62,193 nt of DNA from Planctomycetia bacterium (GTDB lineage Bacteria > Planctomycetota > Planctomycetia > Gemmatales > Gemmataceae), in assembly GCA_005799265.1 (NCBI GenBank), contig SYHD01000170.1, positions 1 through 62,193 on the forward strand, in the 5' to 3' direction. The number at the start of each line of letters is the position of its first letter. Position 1 is the first letter of the stretch. The notes beneath the pieces were generated by a model. That model was not told where the DNA came from. It made no database searches and saw only the letters and a program-made list of their open reading frames with translations. Below are positions 1 through 8,370 of this stretch, piece after piece. The position numbers and the translations under genes are program-made.

Positions 1-24
1 GGAAGAGGGGCTGGGGGTGAGGGC
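1..24. repeat. Half of C/T-rich palindromic repeat
   Basis: The first bases (GGAAGAGGGGCTGGGGGTGA) match one half of the repeat found at 44607-44656, 50957-51100 and 58654-58814. It lies inside the start of the minus-strand DUF1501 frame. The other half, if present, is outside the window. Confidence 0.7.
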
Positions 25-113
25 CGAGCGGCGTCCAACATCGACGCGACGACGAGCCCGCCGAAACCGCCGCCGAGGGTGGAGAGGATTTCACGACGAG
101 TGATTGCAGTCAT
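1..113 (-). CDS. DUF1501 protein, N-terminal fragment
   Basis: The minus-strand frame from ATG at 113 runs off the left edge. It begins MTAITRREILSTLGGGFGGL, a twin-arginine-type leader (TRRE followed by a glycine-rich hydrophobic stretch), which is the usual start of planctomycete DUF1501 proteins. These are exported proteins of unknown function that commonly pair with PSD1/DUF1549/DUF1553 proteins, and such a gene lies upstream on the same strand at 1266-3905. Only 37 codons are visible. The last visible residues (PSPPAPLP) are encoded by a C/T-rich palindromic repeat, so the repeat sits inside the reading frame or has disrupted it. DUF1501 identity is inferred from the leader and the neighbours, not from the catalytic-like core, which is outside the window. 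Confidence 0.55.
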   Translation of the reverse strand, partial: MTAITRREILSTLGGGFGGLVVASMLDAARPSPPAPL

Positions 114-444
114 CGCATGATTCCTTGTTGCCAACTGTGGAGCGAAATAGCAGAGTGAGAAAAATAGCCGCGATCGCACCGAGAATCGCGCCGAAGGCGA
201 CCACGGCTGGAAAGACTATGGCCGCGAAAAATGCAGCAGGATCCATTACACCGTGGCCGCCTCCGAGCGGACGCGACGGTTCTATCCATGGTACGATCAT
301 GTAGAAAAAAAGGACATCGACGATCGCAGCGCCCAGCATCGCACCGATCATACCAAACACAATCCCCACGGCGATGCTCCGCAGTCGCTCATCGCTTCTA
401 TGCTCGGCCCGCTCGAATGATTTTGTTTCAGGATCGTTGTTCAT
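91..444 (-). CDS. Small hypothetical membrane protein
   Basis: This 117-residue protein is not assigned to a family. It has a charged N-terminus (about residues 1-22), a long hydrophobic stretch rich in Gly/Ala/Ile (about 24-53) and a second one (about 70-100), so it should have two to three membrane segments. A short soluble loop containing PSRPLGGGHG joins them. The C-terminus is Cys/His-containing (ESCDDCNHSS). The end overlaps the start of the DUF1501 gene by about 23 bases, so the two are probably co-translated. It sits between a broken DUF2887 gene and the DUF1501 gene in a same-strand series. A membrane location is well supported by composition; the function is unknown. Confidence 0.6.
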   Translation of the reverse strand: MNNDPETKSFERAEHRSDERLRSIAVGIVFGMIGAMLGAAIVDVLFFYMIVPWIEPSRPLGGGHGVMDPAAFFAAIVFPAVVAFGAILGAIAAIFLTLLFRSTVGNKESCDDCNHSS

Positions 445-450
445 CGGCTT

Positions 451-1264
451 TCAACCTTCACGGGCGTTCCTCCCGGTGGAGAGGTCAGCCGCCGCACGCC
501 GAATCTCGTCCAACGACACGTCGAGCAACTCGGCGATTTCTTCGAGCGTCTTTCGCTTCGCGAGGAGCGTCTCGACGATTTTTTTCAATCGACGCGCGTC
601 GCCTTCCTCACGGCCTTCCTCTCGCAGTTCCTGCCACGCTTTGCTCTTGCGGATGTCGTGCAGTTTGAATTTCATGCGTATCTCCTCCACACCCAAATCC
701 GTGAACCGGTTTATTTAGCAGCCTTTCCACTAATTCTACCGCCTTCGCTTGCAAGTCGCTATCGCCGAAATCAATTTTGGCCCTCTCCACCACGCGAGGT
801 GCGAGTTCCTCAGCCTCCTTGTCGGTTACGAACAACAACTGCAACATCCCCAGGCCGACCGGTGGATTCTTCGCCTTGATCACATCCTCCAGGTAAATCC
901 GCTTCACACGCTTCGAGCGCAACAAATCCTCGTAAGGCCCCAAGTGTTTCGGCTCCTCCTTGCGGCTCGAGAAAATCGCGACGGCGAACCACTCCTGTTT
1001 CGAGTCGTTTTCGTCCAGGTACGAGAATACCTTCGCGAACCGGTTTGCGTAAAACGATTGCAGACGCTGGAAGCGCACTTCGACGAAATACAACGGCAAT
1101 GTGCGCCGATTCGGTAGAAACAACCCGTCAATGCGAAACGCTTTCTTCAACTCTACCGAATCGAAGCGGTACGCTTTGGCGTTCGCCGCAGGCAGGCCGA
1201 GAAGCTCGAAGAGCGTCTGCGGCAACTGGTTGAACAACTGGTAGAAGAACGAATCGGTTTCCAT
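451..1264 (-). pseudogene. DUF2887 family nuclease-like gene, frameshifted
   Basis: DUF2887 proteins belong to the PD-(D/E)xK nuclease-like group (Rpn/YhgA relatives). The first part (ATG at 1264) contains RIDGLFLP and YFVEVRFQR, the expected Asp and Glu-x-Gln core, then a family-like middle. Around 703-712 the frame is lost: an extra A in the run CTAAATAAACC moves translation away. The expected C-terminal part (GVEEIRMKFKLHDIRKSKAW, then EEGREEG and a helical tail) continues in another frame from about 699 to 451. Deleting one A restores a family-like join (LLINRFTDLGVEEI). The start directly follows the PSD1 stop (TGA-C-ATG), suggesting coupling. A sequencing error or programmed frameshifting are alternatives; no classical slippery heptamer is obvious. 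Confidence 0.75.
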
Positions 1265-1265
1265 G

Positions 1266-3905
1266 TCAATCAATGTACGCGAACTCATTCGCGCTCAGCA
1301 GCATATGGCACAGATCGGCGACGGCGCGGCGTCTTGCTTCGGCGGGTTGCGTCTTGGCGTGCTGCTGCGTTTGCTGGTCGAGGAACTTCGCGAACAGCCG
1401 CGATTCGGCCTCGGTTGGCGCGCGGGCGAACGCTAAACGAAGAGCATGCGACGCCGGATCTTTTGCGTTTTCCTTCAGGACGCGCTCGGCGAAGGCGTCG
1501 GCTTTCTTCGTCATGAAATCGCTGTTGAGCAGTGTCAGCGCTTGTGATGCTACCGTCGAGATTTCACGCCGTGTACAGTTCGTCTCGATGACGGGTTGAT
1601 CGAAAAGCTGTAAGAACGTCAACGGCTGCGATCGGCGCACTTGCAAGTAAACCGAGCGGCGATTGCCTTCGGGAGTCGCGGGGGTGTTGACTTCGCCGTC
1701 GCCGCTGCGGACCATCGGCACCGGCGGGCCGAACATTTGCGGGTTGAGCGTGCCGCTGACGGCGAGGACGGCGTCGCGCATCGCCTCGCCTTCGAGACGG
1801 CGCAGACGTTGCCGCCACAGGAGGCGATTGTCGGGGTCGATTCGTTTAGCGTTGGCGTGAAGCTCCGGTTGATAGGCCGACATCTGTTTGTACGCCGTGC
1901 TGGTGACGATCAGGCGTTGCATGCGTTTGATGCTCCATGGATAAGCCCCATGCGCAAGCATGGGGTTTGCAGGATCCCCGAGCTTGCGCTCGGGGCTGGT
2001 AGGCGTCATGAATGCCCACGCGAGCCAGTCGAGCAATTCCGGATGCGACGGCGGCGAGCCCGTCTTGCCGAAGTTGTCCGCGGTTGCGACCAGGCCGACG
2101 CCGAAGTGGTGCAGCCAGAGCCGATTGACCATGACGCGCGCCGTCAACGGATGCTCGGGGCTGGTCAGCCATTTCGCGAACGCCAGGCGCCGGCCGCTCG
2201 TCTTCGCGTCTTTCGAGCGTGCGGGCAACTCGAACGCTTTGTGGTTCGCCAAAACGCGCAAGACGCCGGGCGTCACCTCTGGACCCGGCTGCGTGTATTC
2301 GCCGCGTTTGAGGAGGTGCGTCTTCGCTTCGCCGGGCAAATCGTAGAAGGCGCGAATCTCCGCGAAGGTTCGCTTCTTGCTTTCGTGCGTCTTGATCTCG
2401 TCGGCGAGCTTCTGCTGCTTGGCTTTGAACTCGGCGTCCGCTTCGAGTTTCTTGACGAGGATTGGTGCGGCGGGCTTCAAGTCGGCTTGATGCTTTTCGA
2501 CGAGCTGTTTCTGTTGGGGAGTACGTTTCGCAGGGTCCGCTGCGAACGCTAAACGAATTTCAGTGCGCGCGCCTTCCGGCAACTTCGCCAGACCCTGCTC
2601 GTACAATTTCGTCGCGAACGCCGCCTGCAATTCCGCCTGCTGCTTTTTTAGCGGAGCGATCAAAATATCGATCTTCGCCACCAATTCCTTGGCTTCCTTC
2701 TCCTGGGCCGCGGTCGATTCCTGCAACTTGCGCTGCACCTGCGGCACCCATTGGCCGGGGCGATAGCCGGACATGAAGATCGCTTGCATGCGATAGTAAT
2801 CACTGTGCGGGATCGGATCGTACTTGTGCGAATGGCACTTGGCGCATTGCAGCGTCAGGCCCATCGTGCTCGAGGCGACGATCTTGACGGTGTCGTCGAG
2901 CGTCTGAAAGTAATAGCCCGGCGCGTTCTTGATGCTGACGAAATCGGGCCGGCTCGTGTCGGACGCGCACCGCAAGTAGCCCGTCGCCACCAGCGCATCG
3001 ACGACGTTGGACGGCAGCTCCTTTGCCGTCTGATACACGCTCCAGTAATCGACCAGTTCATCGCCGGCGATCTGTTCTTGCAAAAAGCGATCGTATGGCT
3101 TGTCGCTGTTGAAGGCGCGAATGATGTAATCGCGATAGCGCCAAGCTGCCGAGCGCACGTAGTCGGCGTCAAGAATCCCCTCGGAATCGGCGTAGCCCGC
3201 GAGGTCGAGCCAGTGCCGGCCCCAGCGCTCGCCATAATGCGGGCTGACGAGTAAGCGATCGACGACTTTCTCGTAAGCCGCTTGTGGATTAGCGCTCGCA
3301 TGATCCTTGAGATAATCATCAATCTCCTTCGGCGTCGGCGGCAACCCCGTCAGATCAAAGGTGACGCGCCGCAACAACACGAGCGGCGCCGCTTCGGCCG
3401 ACAGCGCAAGTTGCTTCTTCTCCAGCGCGGCGACAATGAACGCGTCGATCGGATGGGTCATCTTCGTCGCGGGAATTTGGGGCCGCACGGGAGTCTGAAA
3501 CGCCCAGAACTTGCGATCCTCGTCGGTGAGCGACAAGTCGAGGCCGCTCGGCGCGATCGCCTTGTCATCGCCCGGCGCTCCGGCCTCGATCCAGCGGCGA
3601 ATAGTATCCTTTTCCTTGGCCGTCAGCTTGTCCTTGCCTTCGGGCATCTCGTCGGTGCGGATCTTCTCCCACAGGACGCTGTCCTTGAGCGTCCCCGGTT
3701 TGAGCGCCGCGCCGCTCTCGCCCCCCTTAAGGACGCTCGTCTTGGTGCGCAGATCGAGACCGCCGCGCTGGCGTTTTTCGCCGTGGCAGTTGAGGCACTT
3801 CGACTGAAAGATCGGCAGCACCGTTTTCTCGAAGGCAAGATCCTGCGCTAAGGCGGGAACGGAGAGGCCGACGAAGATCAGGAATACGGCAACGAAGCGC
3901 ATCAT
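1266..3905 (-). CDS. PSD1 cytochrome / DUF1549 / DUF1553 protein
   Basis: This is a large exported planctomycete protein (about 879 residues) of the type encoded with DUF1501 partners; the role is unproven, often linked to polysaccharide use. The chosen start (MMRFVAVFLIF...) gives a clean signal peptide ending ALAQ. The N-terminal PSCyt1 domain has a haem-binding CLNCHG followed by RGGLDL. The DUF1549 region has a second motif, LQCAKCHSHKYDPI. DUF1553 forms the C-terminal half (LAFAKWLTSPEHPLTARVMV). Residues about 637-654 are an extra in-frame stretch encoded by a palindromic repeat, just before the conserved WSIKRMQRLIV. It is divergent from the ThuA gene at 4006. Family assignment is secure; electron-transfer function is inferred from the CxxCH motifs. 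Confidence 0.93.
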   Translation of the reverse strand: MMRFVAVFLIFVGLSVPALAQDLAFEKTVLPIFQSKCLNCHGEKRQRGGLDLRTKTSVLKGGESGAALKPGTLKDSVLWEKIRTDEMPEGKDKLTAKEKDTIRRWIEAGAPGDDKAIAPSGLDLSLTDEDRKFWAFQTPVRPQIPATKMTHPIDAFIVAALEKKQLALSAEAAPLVLLRRVTFDLTGLPPTPKEIDDYLKDHASANPQAAYEKVVDRLLVSPHYGERWGRHWLDLAGYADSEGILDADYVRSAAWRYRDYIIRAFNSDKPYDRFLQEQIAGDELVDYWSVYQTAKELPSNVVDALVATGYLRCASDTSRPDFVSIKNAPGYYFQTLDDTVKIVASSTMGLTLQCAKCHSHKYDPIPHSDYYRMQAIFMSGYRPGQWVPQVQRKLQESTAAQEKEAKELVAKIDILIAPLKKQQAELQAAFATKLYEQGLAKLPEGARTEIRLAFAADPAKRTPQQKQLVEKHQADLKPAAPILVKKLEADAEFKAKQQKLADEIKTHESKKRTFAEIRAFYDLPGEAKTHLLKRGEYTQPGPEVTPGVLRVLANHKAFELPARSKDAKTSGRRLAFAKWLTSPEHPLTARVMVNRLWLHHFGVGLVATADNFGKTGSPPSHPELLDWLAWAFMTPTSPERKLGDPANPMLAHGAYPWSIKRMQRLIVTSTAYKQMSAYQPELHANAKRIDPDNRLLWRQRLRRLEGEAMRDAVLAVSGTLNPQMFGPPVPMVRSGDGEVNTPATPEGNRRSVYLQVRRSQPLTFLQLFDQPVIETNCTRREISTVASQALTLLNSDFMTKKADAFAERVLKENAKDPASHALRLAFARAPTEAESRLFAKFLDQQTQQHAKTQPAEARRRAVADLCHMLLSANEFAYID
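1944..1997. repeat. Double-hairpin repeat inside the PSD1 gene
   Basis: Two back-to-back hairpins: CCCCATGC-GCAA-GCATGGGG and CCCCGAGC-TTGC-GCTCGGGG. The outer ends AGCCCC and GGGGCT are complementary. The unit is exactly 54 bases, so it adds 18 codons (SPERKLGDPANPMLAHGA) without breaking the frame of the host gene. Confidence 0.85.
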
Positions 3906-4005
3906 GGCGGGTACTCGCGAAGGCGGCGGCGGGAAGGTCACTCATTTATCGCAGAAATCCGTATCCATTTCAATGAGGAAACCGTCTCTCTTCCAGGAGA
4001 TTCCC

Positions 4006-4740
4006 ATGATGTCGCTGCGCTTGATTCTCACTTCAATCCTGGGCCTGTTAATCGCCGGCGCCGTGTACGCCCAGCAATCGCCCCCGCTCAAGATCCACAT
4101 GATCGCCGCGGGCGAATACGATCCCGAAAAATCGCTCACGGAGTTCAAGGCCTATCTCGAAAAGCACTACCGCGTCGAAATCACGACCTCGTTCGGCAAC
4201 TCCAAGAAGCTCGACAATCTCGATAGCCTCAAGTCGGCCGATCTACTCTTCCTGTTCGCGCGGCGCATGACGCTCTCCAAAGAGCAGATGGCGATCGTTC
4301 GCGACCACTGGGAGAAGGGGAAGCCAATCGTCGGCTTACGGACCGCGAGCCATGCGTTTCAGAAGGACGATAACGAAATCTTCGACAAGCAGGTCCTCGG
4401 CGGCAACTACGGCGGCGCCTCCAGCAACGGCGGCTTCAAGACCGGCGTCGCGCCAGGACAGGAAAACCATCCCGTGCTCAAGGACGTTGGCCCGATCAAG
4501 GCGTCGAAATATGCCTACGGCCAGGGCAAGCTCGCGGACGGCGTCATGGTGCTGCACATTGTCGAACGAATCAAGGACAAGCAATTCCCGGTGACGTGGG
4601 TCAACACTTACAAGGGCGGCCGCGTTCTCTATACGTCGATGGGGGCGCCGGACGATTTCAACGACGCGAACTTCAGCAAGCTGCTCGTCAACGCGATCTT
4701 TTGGACAACGATGCGCGACGCGGACAAATACAAGAAATGA
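4006..4740 (+). CDS. Secreted ThuA-like protein
   Basis: ThuA-like proteins have a class I glutamine amidotransferase-like fold and are linked to sugar (trehalose-type) metabolism. The ATG at 4006 is preferred to an earlier in-frame ATG because AGGAGA lies five bases upstream and the protein then starts with a signal peptide (MMSLRLILTSILGLLIAG, cleavage near VYAQ). The mature part has the family pattern: IHMIAAGEYDPEKSL, ADLLFLFARRMTLS, GKPIVGLRTASHAF (where the nucleophile-elbow equivalent sits) and GGRVLYTSMGAPDDF near the end. It is followed by DUF1080 and beta-propeller genes on the same strand. Sugar-related function is inferred from the family and the neighbours; no catalytic residue can be assigned. 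Confidence 0.85.
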   Translation: MMSLRLILTSILGLLIAGAVYAQQSPPLKIHMIAAGEYDPEKSLTEFKAYLEKHYRVEITTSFGNSKKLDNLDSLKSADLLFLFARRMTLSKEQMAIVRDHWEKGKPIVGLRTASHAFQKDDNEIFDKQVLGGNYGGASSNGGFKTGVAPGQENHPVLKDVGPIKASKYAYGQGKLADGVMVLHIVERIKDKQFPVTWVNTYKGGRVLYTSMGAPDDFNDANFSKLLVNAIFWTTMRDADKYKK

Positions 4741-4878
4741 CTCGGCGCGCTCGCTTGCGGTTTCACATACGTGTAATGCTGCGGCGGCGCGAGCCCGCAC
4801 AAGGATAATTTGCTTGTTTCACCAACCGGCGCCATTATCATAGGGGAAATCGCAACGCACCCACCCACGGAGAATCGC

Positions 4879-6021
4879 ATGTTCCTAAGACGCATCACTC
4901 TCATCGGCACGATTACATTGGCATCCCTTCTGGTCGCGTCCATCGCGCAGACCGGCGACAAGAAAAAGGACGACAAGAAGGTCGAGAAGAAACCCGAAAA
5001 GAAGAAGGAAGTCTGGACCGACGCCAGCGATCCGACGCTGCCGGCTGACTTCAAGCATCAGGGCGAATATTTCGGCAGCGTCAACGGCACCAAGGACATT
5101 GGCTGCCAGGTCATTGCACTGGGCAACGGCACATTCCAGGCCGTGCTCTGCAAGAACGGATTGCCGGGCAAAGGATGGGACGGGGACAAGTCGCTCATGG
5201 ACGGCAAGCTGGAAGGCGACAAAGTGGTGTTCGTCCCCACCGCGGGCAAGCGAAAATACCTCGGGCAGTCTCCACTCGAATTCTCCGCGACCGCCAAGTT
5301 CCCGCCGGCCGGGCAGCGTAACTTCAGCGCTACCATCGTCGGCGGCATATTGACCGTCACTGGAGAAGAAGGCGACAAGAAGTTCGCCATCGAACTCAAG
5401 AAACTGGTCCGCACCAGTGAAACGCTCGGCGCCAAAGCCCCCGCCGGCGCCATCGTCCTCTTCGATGGCGTCAACAAGGACGAATGGAACAGTGGCCGTG
5501 TCGACAAGGTCACTGGCTATCTCAACACCGACGGCGGCGACATCACCACCAAACGCAAGTTCTCCAGCTACACCGCCCACGTCGAATTCATGCTGCCGTA
5601 CCGCCCCGATGCGCGCGGCCAGGGACGAGGCAACAGCGGATTCTATCAGGTCGATCAATACGAGGTGCAGATCCTCGACTCCTTCGGCCTCGATGGCAAG
5701 GACAACGAGTGCGGCGGCGTCTACACACGGCTCTCTCCCACGGTCAACATGTGCTTGCCGCCGTTGCAATGGCAGACCTACGACGTCGAGTTCATGAATG
5801 CCGTTCGCGAAGGCGACAAAGTTGTCAAGAAGGCGCGCTTCACGCTCAAGCACAACGGCGTCGTCGTACACGACAACGCCGAGATCGCCGGCGTCACCGG
5901 CGGCGCCCGAGCCCTCAACAAGAAACAGGATGAACCTGAAGGTACGCCCGGTGTTTTGCGTTTGCAGGGGCACGGCAATCCGCTGCAGTTCCGCAACATC
6001 TGGATCGTTGAAAAGAAGTAG
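4879..6021 (+). CDS. Secreted DUF1080 protein
   Basis: DUF1080 is a concanavalin-like beta-sandwich; characterised relatives act as 3-keto-glycoside hydrolases. ATG at 4879 has CGGAGA upstream and gives a signal peptide (MFLRRITLIGTITLASLLVA). A lysine-rich linker (KKKDDKKVEKKPEKKK) follows. An N-terminal beta domain (about residues 40-190) precedes the DUF1080 core, recognised by IVLFDGVNKDEWNSG, FMLPYRPDARGQGRGNSGFY, YEVQILDSFG, NECGGVYTR and QWQTYDVEF. The C-terminal part ends with LRLQGHGNPLQFRNIWIVE, as in the family. It lies between ThuA-like and propeller genes, forming a secreted sugar-handling set. Substrate is unknown. Confidence 0.88.
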   Translation: MFLRRITLIGTITLASLLVASIAQTGDKKKDDKKVEKKPEKKKEVWTDASDPTLPADFKHQGEYFGSVNGTKDIGCQVIALGNGTFQAVLCKNGLPGKGWDGDKSLMDGKLEGDKVVFVPTAGKRKYLGQSPLEFSATAKFPPAGQRNFSATIVGGILTVTGEEGDKKFAIELKKLVRTSETLGAKAPAGAIVLFDGVNKDEWNSGRVDKVTGYLNTDGGDITTKRKFSSYTAHVEFMLPYRPDARGQGRGNSGFYQVDQYEVQILDSFGLDGKDNECGGVYTRLSPTVNMCLPPLQWQTYDVEFMNAVREGDKVVKKARFTLKHNGVVVHDNAEIAGVTGGARALNKKQDEPEGTPGVLRLQGHGNPLQFRNIWIVEKK

Positions 6022-6025
6022 CACA

Positions 6026-6099
6026 TTTAGGCCCGCCTCGCAGAGGCGGGCGCCGGTTCGCCCCAAGTGCCCCGCCTCAACGAGGCGGGGCTAAACGAA
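6026..6099. repeat. Paired GC-rich hairpins between genes
   Basis: GCCCGCCTCGCAGAGGCGGGC forms a hairpin directly after the DUF1080 stop. A second hairpin, CCCCGCCTCAACGAGGCGGGG, follows and ends in CTAAACGAAC. The same CTAAACG tail occurs at the repeat at 7533-7584. It may end transcription, but no T-run follows. Confidence 0.7.
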
Positions 6100-6111
6100 C
6101 AAGGACTTTGT

Positions 6112-7530
6112 ATGCAACCAACCCGCCGCCGATTTCTACAAGCCGGCCTGTGCGCCAGTACCGGTTATTTTCTCAATCCCAGCCACGCCCAAGACGCACC
6201 GACCTGGCCCCCGGTCTTGCGCGGCGCCAAGAACGGAACCGTCACGCTGCGTTCCGATCGCTTCCTCGACGTGCCCGACGCCGTCGCCAAAAATCGCATG
6301 GTTGCCGGCGCCTCGTCCTTCACCGTCGCCAAGGAAGCGCCGACGGTCGATCTTGCCTACCACGGCAACCTGGGTGCCAACGCGATGGGCCGACGTTTGT
6401 GGTCAACCTGGGGCGATATTTGCCTGGCCGCCGACGGTAAAGTTTATGTCGGTCTCGGCGACCATGCCGACGACGCCGGCGGCGACGCCCGCTGCTTCAT
6501 CTACGCCTGGGATCCGCCCGCGAAAATGTTGACGCAGGTCGTCGACATGAATCGCGTCATTCCGCCGCAGCCCGGGCAGCCCGCCTGGTCGAAGGTCCAC
6601 GCCAAGATCGACGAAGGCGCCGACGGCAAGATCTACTTCAATTGCACTCTCAACGACGGCAACCGCGCCGGCAACGCCAACTTCCGCTGGACCAAGAAGT
6701 TACCTGGCGGCCAGCTCTATCAATACGATCCGCAAAAACGCACGACCGCCGTCTTCGCCACGCTCCCCAACGCGCCGCGCTGCTCGGCCACGTCGCTCTA
6801 CGATCGCGCCCGCAACGTCTGGTGGTGCAATCTCGAAGTCGGCGGTAACGCGCTCTGGTGTCTCGACATGCAGAAACGCACGACCGTCTTTCAGGCCCCG
6901 AACGGCTCGATGGGCTTCAATCGGGCCTTCGCCATCGACCGCGCCGGCAACGTCTTCTACAACGGCGAAAAGAACACCCTCTGGAAATACGATCGCGCCG
7001 GCAATCGCCTGGTTCAAACGAAAACGGGCTGGGGCAACGCCCCCGGCATGCGCTCGGCGACGCGCGAATCGCGCGCTGGCCACATCTACGGCACGACGCA
7101 CGGCAACGCCAAGATGCCCGGCACGCGTCAGCTCTGGCGCTACGCTCCCGCGCGCGACGAGCTATCGCTGCTCGGCCCTTGTTGGCTGTCCGGCGATTAC
7201 GTCACCGTCGCGGAGCTCTCGCCGGATGAACGCTTCGTCTATTACTTGCCAGGCGCCCATGGTCAGGCGTTCACGAGCGGCACGCCGGTGATCCAGTACG
7301 ACATCGCGAACAACCGCCGCAAGGTGATCGCTTTCCTGGCGCGAGCCTTCGAGCAAGCCCACGATTACGTTCCTGCCGGCACCTATGGCGTCAAGATCTC
7401 GGCCGACGGCGGCACGCTTTACGTCAATTTCAACGGCCATCCGACCAAGAACCTGCCCAAGCATCTGCGCCCCAATGGATTTGGGTTGTGTTCGTTTGCG
7501 GCGATCCACATTCCGCGCTCGGAGCGCTGA
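6112..7530 (+). CDS. Tat-exported beta-propeller-like protein
   Basis: Translation from ATG at 6112 (AAGGA seven bases upstream) gives MQPTRRRFLQAGLCASTGYF, a strong twin-arginine signal, ending near PSHAQ. The rest is rich in repeating short strands with WD/NHL-like patterns such as GKVYVGLGDHAD, GKIYFNCTLNDG, NVWWCNLEVGGNALW and GNVFYNGEKNTLWKYDRAGN. This is consistent with a six- to seven-bladed propeller. No enzymatic motif is recognised. It is the third same-strand secreted gene after the ThuA-like and DUF1080 genes and probably belongs to the same sugar-related set. The exact family is not known to me. Confidence 0.75.
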   Translation: MQPTRRRFLQAGLCASTGYFLNPSHAQDAPTWPPVLRGAKNGTVTLRSDRFLDVPDAVAKNRMVAGASSFTVAKEAPTVDLAYHGNLGANAMGRRLWSTWGDICLAADGKVYVGLGDHADDAGGDARCFIYAWDPPAKMLTQVVDMNRVIPPQPGQPAWSKVHAKIDEGADGKIYFNCTLNDGNRAGNANFRWTKKLPGGQLYQYDPQKRTTAVFATLPNAPRCSATSLYDRARNVWWCNLEVGGNALWCLDMQKRTTVFQAPNGSMGFNRAFAIDRAGNVFYNGEKNTLWKYDRAGNRLVQTKTGWGNAPGMRSATRESRAGHIYGTTHGNAKMPGTRQLWRYAPARDELSLLGPCWLSGDYVTVAELSPDERFVYYLPGAHGQAFTSGTPVIQYDIANNRRKVIAFLARAFEQAHDYVPAGTYGVKISADGGTLYVNFNGHPTKNLPKHLRPNGFGLCSFAAIHIPRSER

Positions 7531-7532
7531 TG

Positions 7533-7584
7533 CGTTTAGCCGCGGCTCGCAGAGCCGCGTGGGTGTGCGAGCCGCGGCTAAACG
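7533..7584. repeat. Inverted repeat with CGTTTAG/CTAAACG ends
   Basis: CGTTTAGCCGCGGCTC at the left and GAGCCGCGGCTAAACG at the right are perfect inverted copies, with a small inner hairpin between them. It lies between convergent genes (propeller protein and RidA) and could act as a two-way transcription stop. Confidence 0.8.
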
Positions 7585-7587
7585 AAA

Positions 7588-8178
7588 TCAATCCTTGATC
7601 TCGAAAATCGCCTCGATCTCGACGGCCGCCCCGCCGGGCAATGACGCGAAGCCCAAGGCGCTGCGGGCGTGCCAGCCGTCGGTGCGGGCGCCGAAGAGCT
7701 CATGCAGCAGATCGGAGCCGCCGTTGATGACCTTGGGTTGATCGACAAAGCTCGGATCCGAATTGACGCAACCGAGCACCTTGACGACGCGCAGGTTGTC
7801 GAGCGTGCCGTGCGTGTTCCAGACCGCGCGGAGCACCTCGATGACCGCCTCGCGCGCCGCCTTGGCGCCGTCGTCGACCTTGAGGTCCTTGCCGAGCCGG
7901 CCCTTGATCTTGCTGGTGTGCCCCGACGTGAACAGCAGCTTGCCCGACTTGACGCAGCGATTGAGATAGCCCGGCTCGAGCTTCTCGAACTTGATGCCGA
8001 GCGCCTCGGCCTTCTTCGTCGGCGTCATGCCTTGCTCGACAAGCGAACCTTTCCGTCCACTTGTCTCGTGCGTGGCTTCGGCCGCGGTCTGCGAATGCAT
8101 CACTTGCATCATGCACGCCAGCAAAACGAGTGCGGCGATGGTGAATGCCAAGGATCGGCCGTGAATTGGATAGCGCAT
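7588..8178 (-). CDS. Exported RidA/YjgF family protein
   Basis: RidA proteins deaminate reactive enamine/imine intermediates, normally in the cytoplasm. This one starts at the ATG at 8178, with CAGGAG upstream, and begins MRYPIHGRSLAFTIAALVLL, a signal peptide or membrane anchor. The RidA domain spans about residues 60-196: LFTSGHTSKIKGRLGKDL, NLRVVKVLGCVNSD, HELFGARTDGWHARSALGFA and VEIEAIFEI. The Arg in HARSALG matches the residue that binds the substrate carboxylate in active RidA enzymes. Periplasmic location is an inference from the leader. It is divergent from the M28 peptidase gene at 8371. Confidence 0.9.
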   Translation of the reverse strand: MRYPIHGRSLAFTIAALVLLACMMQVMHSQTAAEATHETSGRKGSLVEQGMTPTKKAEALGIKFEKLEPGYLNRCVKSGKLLFTSGHTSKIKGRLGKDLKVDDGAKAAREAVIEVLRAVWNTHGTLDNLRVVKVLGCVNSDPSFVDQPKVINGGSDLLHELFGARTDGWHARSALGFASLPGGAAVEIEAIFEIKD

Positions 8179-8304
8179 GAGTCGAGCTCCTGTTGATGGT
8201 GGAATCGGCATGGGCGGGACGCGAGGTATTGTGTGCGTGCAAGCGCGATGAGTCAACGAGAAACACCGGGCATTTCTATTGTGGTGGGACGGGCGAGTTT
8301 CTCC

Positions 8305-8333
8305 TTGGACGCGAGCTCTTTTGTTGCTACGAT
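8305..8333 (+). promoter_or_regulatory. Sigma-70-like promoter for the M28 gene
   Basis: TTGGAC and TACGAT are separated by exactly 17 bases, about 38 bases before the ATG at 8371, with AAGGAG just before the start codon. Pattern match only. Confidence 0.5.
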
Positions 8334-8370
8334 TCGACTTGCCCTGTCGTGATCGCATCAAGGAGTTCCC

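Noticed and set aside
703..712. Programmed frameshift in the DUF2887 gene
   Set aside because: The run CTAAATAAACC is not a classical slippery site and no stimulating stem was evident; simple mutation is more likely, though not excluded.
4885..6066. 393-codon minus-strand frame opposite the DUF1080 gene
   Set aside because: The plus strand has a signal peptide, ribosome site and family motifs; the opposite frame is a codon-bias shadow.
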